From positions 1 to 5,108 of the forward strand of contig JAFGJF010000562.1 of assembly GCA_016929205.1 (NCBI GenBank): a DNA stretch of 5,108 bases, in the 5' to 3' direction. The position numbers and the translations under genes are program-made. Below, in pieces: positions 1-5,023 of the stretch; the first letter of the stretch is position 1; every line of letters starts with the position of its first letter. This DNA is from Anaerolineae bacterium (GTDB taxonomy: Bacteria > Chloroflexota > Anaerolineae > JAFGEY01). A model generated the notes under the pieces. The model was not told where the DNA came from. It saw only the letters and a program-made list of their open reading frames with translations, and did not search any database.

Positions 1-488
1 GCCAGTTCGCGCAGCGCGACAAAGATACCGACGATCTGCGCCCAGTTGGCGGACACGACGATCGCGCCGACGAACACGACCACGATCCCGGCGAACGACC
101 AGATGACCACGGTGGCAGTGCGAATCTCGGTTTTCTGCCTGCTCTCGCCGTTCAAAACAAAGTAGAGCATTTCATCCTGGCGATCTTCGCTCTTTTCAAG
201 TGCGTAAAAGGCCATGTCGATGCCGTGTTTCTGCACGTAGGCATCGGCCTGTGCGCCGATGACCTCGGCTTGTCCCTCGTAGGTCTCGCGGATCTGGGCT
301 GCTCTGGCCTTTTCAGCCTCCATTGTAGACGCAACCTCGACACGCCTGGCGTCGGTGGTGGCTGCGATCTCGGCCTGGCGAACCTGGACGCGCTGCGATC
401 CGATGGTGCCGGCCGAGGCGACCAGGATGCAGCCAACCAGCAGCAAGGCAGTGATGACGATGACTGTAATGGTCTTGTTCATGTACAT
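1..488 (-). CDS. TM-coiled coil-TM membrane protein, C-terminus beyond window
   Basis: Family not recognised. The open frame gives 162 residues and continues past the window's left edge, so the C-terminus is missing. Residues about 5-27 form a hydrophobic helix (TVIVITALLLVGCILVASAG). Residues about 31-87 are rich in Ala, Glu, Gln and Arg and look like a long, probably coiled-coil helix. Residues about 125-147 form a second membrane helix. LVGC at 17-20 resembles a lipobox, but hydrophobicity continues after the Cys, so a plain membrane anchor is as likely as a lipoprotein. I chose the ATG at 488 because GGAGG lies 6 bases upstream. A second ATG at 482 makes a classic ATGA overlap with the previous stop and is the alternative. 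The frame overlaps the end of the 74-residue gene by 10 bases, so it belongs to the same operon and is probably translationally coupled. The hairpin topology resembles that of the 255-residue protein heading the operon, but no clear sequence identity is visible. Confidence 0.85.
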   Translation of the reverse strand, partial: MYMNKTITVIVITALLLVGCILVASAGTIGSQRVQVRQAEIAATTDARRVEVASTMEAEKARAAQIRETYEGQAEVIGAQADAYVQKHGIDMAFYALEKSEDRQDEMLYFVLNGESRQKTEIRTATVVIWSFAGIVVVFVGAIVVSANWAQIVGIFVALREL

Positions 489-703
489 TGTGGTCCTCCG
501 TGTCTTACCATTTGATACAGCGTGTCCAAAAGTCCGTCCACCCGCTCCGGGGTTTGGGCGAACAGTGCGTATTCGATCAGGGCGGCAAACCGTTTGGCCT
601 GAGGCAGTGCTTTGTCTTGTGCCTGGTCGAGTAGTGCGGCCAGGTCGTCGGGTGTGATGGGCAGTAGGCCCCATTTGGTCAAGCGTTTGCGGATTGGATT
701 CAT
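479..703 (-). CDS. small protein of unknown function, 74 residues
   Basis: Not recognised. The product is short, has no membrane segment, and looks mostly helical: a basic start (MNPIRKRLTKWGLLP) is followed by TPDDLAALLDQAQDKALPQAKRFAALIEYALF and a second helix PERVDGLLDTLYQMV. The ATG at 703 shares its A with the TGA of the upstream gene (TGATG), and GGAGG sits 10 bases before it inside that gene, so reinitiation or coupling is expected. Earlier ATGs in this frame would lie deep inside the neighbouring gene and lack such a site. Its end overlaps the start of the next membrane protein. Its position between an FtsK-like motor and a membrane protein suggests an accessory or adaptor subunit, which is inference from context only. 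Confidence 0.75.
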   Translation of the reverse strand: MNPIRKRLTKWGLLPITPDDLAALLDQAQDKALPQAKRFAALIEYALFAQTPERVDGLLDTLYQMVRHGGPQCT

Positions 704-1071
704 CAGGCTATCGCCTCCGCTGTCGAAATTGCCCGCGTGAACAGGCTCAGTGCGGCGTTGAGGCCAACCGTCTCGGCCAGACGATCCACCAGGGCGTGCA
801 GGGTGCGCAGGGCGCATCGCTGCACCGGGCCGATGCCGTTGTCTTGTTGCCAACGACGCACCTCGATGGCAGTGGCGTGCCCGTAACTGGCCTCAAAGCG
901 CGTGCCGCTCGGTAGGATGCCTATCATGTACTTGACCCACACCCCGCCACGCCGTCGCAAGACGATGCACGAGTCGTGGATGTCGTAGACGACCGGCTGA
1001 CCATTGCGGATCAGGACAAACTGCCGCGCTTTGGTGTGTTGTGCCTGTGTACGAGTTGTGATCCTGAGCAT
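703..1071 (-). CDS. hypothetical protein, 122 residues
   Basis: Not recognised. The first half (residues about 1-70) alternates beta-strand-like stretches (RQFVLIRNGQPVVYDI, SCIVLRRRGGVWVKYMIGI), consistent with a small beta domain. The second half is helical (VQRCALRTLHALVDRLAETVGLNAALSLFTRAIS). There is no signal peptide or membrane helix. The ATG at 1071 is preceded by GGGGAG with 8 bases of spacing; the ATG at 1149 in the same frame has no comparable site and would add a Cys/His/Thr-rich tail read from GT-repeat sequence, so I rejected it. The gene lies 86 bases after the FtsK-like gene and shares one base with the next gene. Its role in the operon is unknown; an adaptor for the motor is one possibility. 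Confidence 0.78.
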   Translation of the reverse strand: MLRITTRTQAQHTKARQFVLIRNGQPVVYDIHDSCIVLRRRGGVWVKYMIGILPSGTRFEASYGHATAIEVRRWQQDNGIGPVQRCALRTLHALVDRLAETVGLNAALSLFTRAISTAEAIA

Positions 1072-1157
1072 TTTGAATTCTCCCCTTCTTGGTATTCTTG
1101 GCCTGCACTGTGTGTTGTGTGTTATGTGTCGCGTGTCGAGCCAACACACGACTGAAA
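1072..1157 (-). other. 86-base gap with repeated CACAACAC motif and small palindrome
   Basis: This is the largest spacer inside the operon. On the minus strand it contains CACACAACAC (1112-1121), repeated in the end of the FtsK-like gene (1174-1183); the core CACAACAC recurs at 1036-1043 in the next gene. A perfect palindrome ACTGA-AA-TCAGT lies at 1151-1162, spanning the FtsK-like stop codon; adding a bulge it can be extended by three pairs. No T-tract follows, so it is not an intrinsic terminator, and no convincing promoter is seen. It may be a processing or regulatory spacer, or simply low-complexity sequence. Confidence 0.35.
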
Positions 1158-2759
1158 TCAGTGTGCTTGTCTCGTGTTGTGTGTGACTATTTGTTCGATC
1201 AAGGCATTTGTGCAGCGGCGAGGGGCTGTTACGGACCGCGGCGATTCGATCCAGCCCTGGCTCTCCAATCTGGACAGCAAAGAGCGCAATGTCCCTTGCG
1301 AAATATCCACCCCTCTTTGTCGTGTTGTCTCAAATAGCGGATTGACCGCCAACGCGCCATCCATCTCCTCCATCGCCACGCGAAGCGCGGCCCACTCATT
1401 CTCAGACAGTTCCAGAGCATCCTCCAACTTGAAATCATCATCCGTCTCGCCCAGGTACATTTCAGCGTCATCCATACCGCGCTCGACGGCCTCCGCTTCG
1501 GCGGCATACACTCCCGGATCGATGATCTTGAGTTGGGCAGCGCGTGGCCAGTTCTGGTCCTGGATGCCGGCCACCACCTTGCGGACCATCTCGTCCGAGA
1601 CATAGTAGCCTTGCATCTCGGTCAGTGCGCCATCCAGACGGGCCATCATCCGACCGCGGTGCGTGCGCGGAAGCTGGTGCGCTCCATGCCCATTGACATT
1701 CTGCCCCAGGATGGTCCTGGAGTGCACCGGGCTGGCCACCCGGAAAGCGATGCGGGTGCTCATGTTCCCCCGGATCAAGGTGTCGATGATCTTGGCCTTT
1801 GGATTCTGGGTCAGGATGATCAGGATGATGCCAAAAGCCGCGCCTTTGCTCGCCAGGCGGGTCAGGCTGCGCGTAAAGCTCTTGCCGAGGTCGGGGCGCT
1901 GGACGATAAAGTCGGTCAGTTCATCCATCACCACCAGGAACAAAGGCAGCGTTGGCCGCCCCACCATCTTGGCTGCCTGGTTGTACCCCTCCAGATTGCG
2001 TGCCATGACTTCGGTGAACAGCGTCTTGCGGCGGTCCATCTCGACGGCAATCGAGGCCAGCAGTGCATCGGCCTGCGGCGGCTCGTCGGCGATAGGCGCG
2101 ACCAGGTGTGGAATGTCCCGCCACATCAGAAACTCGACACCTTTGGCATCAAGCAGAGCCAGGTGTAGTTCGTCCGGCGAGTAGAAAGGCAGCAGACCGG
2201 CAAGGGTCGCGTGCGCCCAGGTGGACTTGCCGCTGCGAGACTCGCCACCGACCAGGATGTGAACGGTGTCGTGCAGCGACATCCAGCGGTGATGTCCCAT
2301 CTGGTCGACACCCAGGGCGATGGGATAAGACTCATCCTTTGGGCGGGCTGTCCAATTCAGTGTGACCGTATTGGGCATCGGTTGGTGCTTTGTCTGCTCC
2401 AGCCAGATCACATAGGTGACGCCGGTGTGGTTGACGCCAATCCAGGGGTATCCGGTACGACCGGACAGGTCGCTGAGTACCGGCTTACTGGTAGCTTTGG
2501 CCACGGACCCTTTGCCCGGCAGACTGGCCGGGCTGACATCGAGCTTGATCACCCCCACGCGGCCGTCACCACTGAGTCCCATCGTCTCGAAGCGAGGCGG
2601 TAGGATGCCGCCATCCATCATCACCCGACCCAGGCCGTGCTCGCCGAGCACCTTCTGGCATTGTTCGGCCAGACCGGTGATCAGAGTGTGTTCCTGGTTC
2701 GTGATAGGTTGCAGTGGCGTGTTTGCAGTCATAAATTGGGCGGGAAGGATGGTGTTCAT
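1158..2759 (-). CDS. FtsK/SpoIIIE/TraB-type DNA translocase ATPase, soluble
   Basis: A 533-residue RecA-fold motor of the FtsK/HerA group, which pumps DNA using ATP. Walker A is GGESRSGKST (171-180). A strand LALLDAKGVEF (200-210) matches the family's conserved D-x-K segment. Walker B is LFLVVMDE (273-280). IILTQNP (314-320) and the following RGNMSTRIAFRVASPVHSRTILGQ (330-353) match the family's TQRP and 'R-F-V-S-DSRTILD' region. Residues about 1-165 carry no membrane helix, unlike chromosomal FtsK. Residues about 450-515 (SENEWAALR to LLSRLESQGWIES) resemble a winged helix, the position and fold class of FtsK gamma. I chose the ATG at 2759 because GAGGA lies 4 bases upstream; an earlier ATG at 2891 would overlap the previous gene extensively. 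The gap to that gene is 10 bases. It most likely acts at the membrane through its neighbours, in conjugative transfer or DNA partition; which one is not decided by sequence. Confidence 0.92.
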   Translation of the reverse strand: MNTILPAQFMTANTPLQPITNQEHTLITGLAEQCQKVLGEHGLGRVMMDGGILPPRFETMGLSGDGRVGVIKLDVSPASLPGKGSVAKATSKPVLSDLSGRTGYPWIGVNHTGVTYVIWLEQTKHQPMPNTVTLNWTARPKDESYPIALGVDQMGHHRWMSLHDTVHILVGGESRSGKSTWAHATLAGLLPFYSPDELHLALLDAKGVEFLMWRDIPHLVAPIADEPPQADALLASIAVEMDRRKTLFTEVMARNLEGYNQAAKMVGRPTLPLFLVVMDELTDFIVQRPDLGKSFTRSLTRLASKGAAFGIILIILTQNPKAKIIDTLIRGNMSTRIAFRVASPVHSRTILGQNVNGHGAHQLPRTHRGRMMARLDGALTEMQGYYVSDEMVRKVVAGIQDQNWPRAAQLKIIDPGVYAAEAEAVERGMDDAEMYLGETDDDFKLEDALELSENEWAALRVAMEEMDGALAVNPLFETTRQRGVDISQGTLRSLLSRLESQGWIESPRSVTAPRRCTNALIEQIVTHNTRQAH

Positions 2760-2769
2760 AGAATCCTCG

Positions 2770-3537
2770 TCAATTTGCCTCAACAATGTGCGCTTGGTCG
2801 TTGATGACCTGTTCCATTTGTGCGCTGTCGACGGGCAGCCGTGCCGGGGTAGGCAGCGCGCGCGGGTAGACGACGATGGGCGCGTTGCCACCCAGTTGGC
2901 TGCGTCCGCCGCCGGCGACCATCATTGTGCTCGCTGCCCTGGCCCGTTCGGCTTGGACAACCTGCGCCTGAGTCGTGATCTGCATCTGCGGATCGCTGAC
3001 TGTCTCTGCCTGGATGAACCGGACGTCGTTGCCCAACTCGACACCCATCGCCGGATTGCGGTTGGGGTCGATCAACCTGGCACGGAAGGCGAGTAGTGGC
3101 AGCCAGCGCGTTTTGCCGGTCTCGTCGCTGTAACGGCGCGGGACGTGCATCTCGATGCGCGGCAGCCAAAACAGAGGATAGCCGCCGGCATCGTCGGCGT
3201 GGACGATGGAGAAGCGGCGAACGACGATCCAGGCCAGGAGCGCGGTGGTCGTGAGCGGTACGCCGACCTGCAGTATGTTAAGCGTCCACTGCCAGGCGAC
3301 CGCGCCGGTCAGTCGGGCCTGCGTCACTGCCCGCTCGCGCTCGATCTGACCCTGGACGCGGATACTGCGCAGTTCGGCCTCCTTCGCCCACGGCGCAGTG
3401 GTGCGGTCGAGGATGACCAGGCCAACGAGTGATGCGGCGATGCACAAGGTCAGTATGACCGCGGTCCAGATGGCGATGGCGTTCAGCCCACGGCGCTTGG
3501 GCTTTTCGGCGGGGTCTGTCTGGGTGCTGTTGGTCAT
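2770..3537 (-). CDS. two-helix membrane protein upstream of FtsK-like ATPase
   Basis: Family not recognised. The product has 255 residues. A basic cytosolic start (KPKRRG, 12-17) precedes membrane helix 1 at about 20-43. A charged helical stretch runs from about 50 to 80 (KEAELRSIRVQGQIERERAVTQARL). Membrane helix 2 spans about 86-106, followed by RR, which suggests both ends face the cytoplasm. A soluble C-terminal domain of about 150 residues contains a possible strand-rich part (WLPLLAFRARLIDP, 145-158), a Gln/Ala/Arg helix (184-203), a GGGR linker and a Pro-rich tail (220-236). The ATG at 3537 has AGGAG 6 bases upstream. It is the first gene of the operon and ends 10 bases before the ATPase start. 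Because that ATPase lacks membrane helices, this protein may be its anchor or channel subunit, which is inference from position and topology. Confidence 0.88.
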   Translation of the reverse strand: MTNSTQTDPAEKPKRRGLNAIAIWTAVILTLCIAASLVGLVILDRTTAPWAKEAELRSIRVQGQIERERAVTQARLTGAVAWQWTLNILQVGVPLTTTALLAWIVVRRFSIVHADDAGGYPLFWLPRIEMHVPRRYSDETGKTRWLPLLAFRARLIDPNRNPAMGVELGNDVRFIQAETVSDPQMQITTQAQVVQAERARAASTMMVAGGGRSQLGGNAPIVVYPRALPTPARLPVDSAQMEQVINDQAHIVEAN

Positions 3538-3744
3538 CGTGTTCTCCTGGTTGTTTCTGGTTTAGCGCATCGCTTGGCATGCCCGCGTCTTGTGTGAGCA
3601 GATTTGCCTGACTTGCCAACCAACAGAAAGGCAGGTTGTAGAACGTTGGTGTGACGCCACGCTCCTATGCATTGACGCTATTCCCTTCCGTCACTGTTTT
3701 CGCGGGCGGTCTGGAAGGTCCAGGTTGTTTGCCTGGCTCTACCC
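3538..3744. other. intergenic region ahead of the translocase operon
   Basis: No gene is supported here. It should carry the leftward promoter of the five-gene operon, but I cannot pick -35/-10 boxes with confidence; TTGGCA-like sequence near 3612-3617 lacks a good partner. Two overlapping, mutually exclusive small hairpins occur at 3711-3723 (CTGGA-AGG-TCCAG) and 3720-3736 (CCAGG, 7-base loop, CCTGG). Short plus-strand frames here have no ribosome site or protein-like composition. Confidence 0.4.
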
Positions 3745-3786
3745 AAAACAAAAAAACCGGGCCGCTCGTTCAGAGCGACCCGGTTT
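3745..3786 (-). terminator. intrinsic terminator of the toxin-antitoxin operon
   Basis: Read on the minus strand, 3786-3754 forms a 13-bp stem with one C/A mismatch (AAACCGGG then CGCTC on the plus strand, mirrored after the loop GTTCA). It is followed by seven T, a G and four T (3756-3745). It lies about 20 bases after the toxin stop codon, the expected place for a Rho-independent terminator. The plus-strand side ends in only three T, so it is mainly a leftward terminator. Its right arm (3771-3787) is repeated in inverted orientation at 4436-4452. Confidence 0.93.
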
Positions 3787-3787
3787 G
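3771..3787 (+). repeat. 17-nt inverted repeat, left copy (in terminator)
   Basis: The plus strand reads CAGAGCGACCCGGTTTG, the exact reverse complement of 4436-4452. This copy is the right arm of the TA terminator stem plus one flanking base. The two copies face each other across the TA module. Confidence 0.85.
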
Positions 3788-3805
3788 GGGCAAGCGTTGT
3801 TCAGA

Positions 3806-4081
3806 TCAAGGACTCTTGAGGGTAGGATCGTGATGGCCTACGTTGCGTAGCACGACGACACTTGTGCCGTCTTCACTTTCCCGGAACGCGAAGGTGATGC
3901 GGATGTCCCGCCCGGCGCGCATTTCCCAGATCCCGTCCGTGCCCTGGATGCGCTTGATGCGCAGGCCGGGGTGGGTGCGGTCTGTCGAGAACTGGGCCAG
4001 TGCCTTCTTGACCAGTTCTCGATAGCGTTCATCCAGCTTGCGATAGGCACGTTGGAAGTGGTTGGTGCGAACAAACTGCAT
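3806..4081 (-). CDS. RelE/ParE-family toxin of a type II TA module
   Basis: The 91-residue length and pattern are those of the RelE/ParE toxin superfamily; RelE members cut mRNA on the ribosome and so stop translation. After two N-terminal helices (NHFQRAYRKLDERYRELVKKALAQF, about 7-31) come the conserved strands HPGLRIKRIQG (37-47), IWEMRAGRDIRITFAF (51-66) and VVVLRNVGHHD (75-85). Basic residues K43, R44, R55, R58, R61 and R79 and the terminal HHD resemble residues used for mRNA binding and cleavage in active RelE-like toxins, so it looks intact. The start follows the antitoxin stop after one base (TGA-T-ATG) and has only a weak GGAA-type ribosome site, so production is probably coupled to antitoxin translation. 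Mode of action (mRNA cleavage versus gyrase inhibition) cannot be settled, but the pattern favours RelE over ParE. Confidence 0.93.
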   Translation of the reverse strand: MQFVRTNHFQRAYRKLDERYRELVKKALAQFSTDRTHPGLRIKRIQGTDGIWEMRAGRDIRITFAFRESEDGTSVVVLRNVGHHDPTLKSP

Positions 4082-4082
4082 A

Positions 4083-4373
4083 TCAGTCTTCCACTTCGTC
4101 GGCGTCCAGATCGGCGATTAATGCGTCCAGGGTGTCAAACGCTTTCACCTGTCCGGCACGCAGATCGTCCTCCGCTTCGCGTTCAGCAGCCTGCCACTCT
4201 TCGGTCCAGAACCAGGTCTGATCCTTGTCGATCAGCTGCTTGGGCAGGAGCATCAGGTGACCTTCTTCCATCCGCACCTCCACATAGTCGCCGATTTCGA
4301 TGCCGGCCTGGCGGCGCATATCGGCAGGGATCGTGATCTGTCCCCCTCGTGTGACTTTGACCAGTTGTTCCAT
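4083..4373 (-). CDS. AbrB/MazE-type antitoxin and autorepressor
   Basis: The 96-residue protein has an N-terminal SpoVT/AbrB swapped-hairpin DNA-binding domain at about 3-45 (VTRGGQITIPADMRR, GIEIGDYVEVRMEEG, LMLLPK). Its acidic C-terminal tail (WFWTEEWQAAEREAEDDLRAGQVKAFDTLDALIADLDADEVED, 54-96) is the kind of flexible segment that wraps and inhibits a RelE-type toxin. The ATG at 4373 has GGAGG 6 bases upstream. It precedes the toxin gene by one base, the usual antitoxin-first order. A palindrome at the predicted transcription start just upstream is the likely operator for repression by the antitoxin, alone or with toxin. Pairing of an AbrB-fold antitoxin with a RelE-fold toxin is known in hybrid TA modules. 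Confidence 0.94.
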   Translation of the reverse strand: MEQLVKVTRGGQITIPADMRRQAGIEIGDYVEVRMEEGHLMLLPKQLIDKDQTWFWTEEWQAAEREAEDDLRAGQVKAFDTLDALIADLDADEVED

Positions 4374-4387
4374 TCCGCACCTCCATA

Positions 4388-4404
4388 AAAAGGAATTTCC
4401 TTTT
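4388..4404 (-). promoter_or_regulatory. palindromic operator of the TA operon
   Basis: A perfect 8-bp inverted repeat with a single central base (AAAAGGAA-T-TTCCTTTT) lies between the -10 box and the ribosome site of the antitoxin gene and covers the predicted transcription start near 4403. AbrB/MazE antitoxins bind such palindromes to repress their own operon; the assignment to this protein is inference from position. Confidence 0.75.
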
Positions 4405-4409
4405 CTCCT

Positions 4410-4438
4410 ATTATACTACAGTGCGGACTGAAACACAA
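4410..4438 (-). promoter_or_regulatory. promoter of the TA operon
   Basis: Minus-strand TATAAT at 4415-4410 is a perfect -10 box. Seventeen bases upstream is TTGTGT (4438-4433), which keeps only the TTG of the -35 consensus. Predicted start is near 4403, about 30 bases before the antitoxin ATG. The weak -35 overlaps one copy of the 17-nt inverted repeat. Confidence 0.75.
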
Positions 4439-4452
4439 ACCGGGTCGCTCTG
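4436..4452 (-). repeat. 17-nt inverted repeat, right copy (upstream of TA promoter)
   Basis: The plus strand reads CAAACCGGGTCGCTCTG, identical to the minus strand of the terminator arm at 3771-3787. The other half of the hairpin is absent here, so it is not a terminator. It overlaps the -35 region of the TA promoter. Confidence 0.85.
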
Positions 4453-4477
4453 TTGTTAAAGTGTGCCGGGACTGGGC

Positions 4478-4612
4478 TTATCCCCGGACCTTGTCATCTT
4501 TCATCCGTTTCATATCGAGTAGTTTCGCAATCGCAGCCGATCACTGCCAGATCGGCAAACGATCCATCTCGTTGACGGTTCTCTCGGCTAATGTCCTGCC
4601 GATTTCCGTCAT
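4478..4612 (-). pseudogene. short ATGA-coupled frame with in-frame TGA
   Basis: An ATG at 4612 overlaps the stop of the HTH gene as ATGA. It opens 23 codons (MTEIGRTLAERTVNEMDRLPIWQ) ended by TGA at 4543-4541. The same frame then stays open for 20 more protein-like residues (SAAIAKLLDMKRMKDDKVRG) to a TAA at 4480-4478. This could be a tiny real gene of 23 residues, a 44-codon gene broken by a nonsense change, or chance. No homologue is recognised. It occupies most of the gap between the HTH gene and the TA module. Confidence 0.3.
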
Positions 4613-4881
4613 CGGATGCTTTCTATGCTGTCTTCCCGTTCACGAGGTGTGATCTGCACAGGTTGATAGCTGCGGTTGAGAAAAGCGACCAGGTCCTCCT
4701 CGCGGACGCGGATCAAGCGCTCACTCGCACTCAAACGGGTATGGGCCAGTTGGCCATCACTAATCCACTTGCGGACCGTCCGCAAGCTGACGCTAAGCAT
4801 CTCAGCGATCTCGACAGGTGCATACAGCTTTGGGATGGATGGCGTTCGTTGAGTACCATCTGTGGCATTGCCGGAATTCAT
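4609..4881 (-). CDS. helix-turn-helix (HTH_17/excisionase-like) DNA-binding protein
   Basis: The 90-residue protein has one recognisable domain at about 19-70: LYAPVEIAEMLSVSLRTVRKWISDG is the helix-turn-helix, followed by a short wing and RVREEDLVAFLNR. This is the MerR-like winged-helix pattern called HTH_17, typical of phage and ICE excisionases and of small regulators. The N-terminal 15 residues and the charged C-terminal tail (residues 71-90) look disordered. The ATG at 4881 is chosen because GAGGAG lies 7 bases upstream; the frame extends upstream to an ATG at 4992, but that would read through a terminator hairpin and has no comparable site. A strong hairpin with T-tract lies 32 bases before the start, so the gene is probably expressed through control of that terminator. 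It may act as a recombination directionality factor or as repressor of the divergent gene; no integrase is visible here to decide. Confidence 0.88.
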   Translation of the reverse strand: MNSGNATDGTQRTPSIPKLYAPVEIAEMLSVSLRTVRKWISDGQLAHTRLSASERLIRVREEDLVAFLNRSYQPVQITPREREDSIESIR

Positions 4882-4912
4882 AAGCAATCTCCTCGTGGAT
4901 GAATAGGCTTGG

Positions 4913-4951
4913 AAAACAAAAAGAGCGCCGAAGGCAAAGCCCTCGGCGCTC
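4913..4951 (-). terminator. intrinsic terminator/attenuator in the HTH gene leader
   Basis: On the minus strand 4951-4923 forms a 9-bp perfect GC-rich stem (GAGCGCCGA with TCGGCGCTC), one mismatch, three more pairs and a three-base loop. It is followed by five T, a G and four T (4922-4913). It is a strong leftward Rho-independent terminator. No leftward gene ends just upstream of it within the window, while the HTH gene begins 32 bases downstream, so it may serve as an attenuator. It also shields the HTH gene from outside transcription. Confidence 0.88.
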
Positions 4952-4974
4952 ATCAAGCAGCCAAAACGCAAAAG

Positions 4975-4981
4975 GCCTTCG
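4975..4981 (-). promoter_or_regulatory. possible antiterminator arm
   Basis: The minus strand here reads CGAAGGC, exactly complementary to GCCTTCG at 4935-4929, which is part of the descending arm of the terminator. Pairing would prevent the terminator stem. Seven bases in a short leader could be chance. Confidence 0.3.
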
Positions 4982-4995
4982 TAAATGGGCATATT

Positions 4996-5023
4996 TTGCC
5001 AAATACGAAAGCCATGCTATAAT
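4996..5023 (+). promoter_or_regulatory. rightward promoter, near consensus
   Basis: TTGCCA (4996-5001) and TATAAT (5018-5023) are separated by 16 bases, matching the sigma-70 type consensus at 11 of 12 positions. Predicted start is near 5030, giving a leader of about 68 bases ahead of the gene at 5098. Confidence 0.8.

Noticed and set aside
1072..1149. Earlier start for the 122-residue protein at 1149
   Set aside because: Adds 26 residues read from GT-repeat sequence; the ATG at 1071 has GGGGAG at good spacing.
1533..2168. Long plus-strand frame of 211 codons
   Set aside because: Lies wholly antisense to the FtsK-like ATPase, lacks a ribosome site, and has no recognisable domain; it is a shadow of a GC-rich coding frame.
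2760..2891. N-terminal extension of the ATPase to an ATG at 2891
   Set aside because: Would overlap the upstream gene by over 120 bases with an Arg/Ser-rich non-protein-like stretch, while the ATG at 2759 has a ribosome site.
2416..3096. Plus-strand frame of 226 codons across two genes
   Set aside because: Antisense to both the ATPase start and the membrane-protein end, whose own starts, ribosome sites and motifs are clear.
3612..3640. TTGGCA-like box as promoter of the translocase operon
   Set aside because: No acceptable -10 box at 16-18 bases; I could not support any promoter call here.
3590..3850. Plus-strand frame running through the TA terminator
   Set aside because: Reads through a strong hairpin, has no ribosome site and a Cys/Arg-rich non-protein-like composition.
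4467..4486. Small hairpin (CCGGG and CCCGG) as terminator of the HTH gene
   Set aside because: Only five pairs with a long loop and no T-tract on the minus strand.
4461..4652. Plus-strand frame of 63 codons
   Set aside because: Overlaps the HTH gene end antisense, lacks a ribosome site and recognisable content.
4802..5002. Minus-strand frame from 5002 overlapping the HTH gene out of frame
   Set aside because: No ribosome site, and it reads through the terminator and the HTH coding region in the wrong frame.
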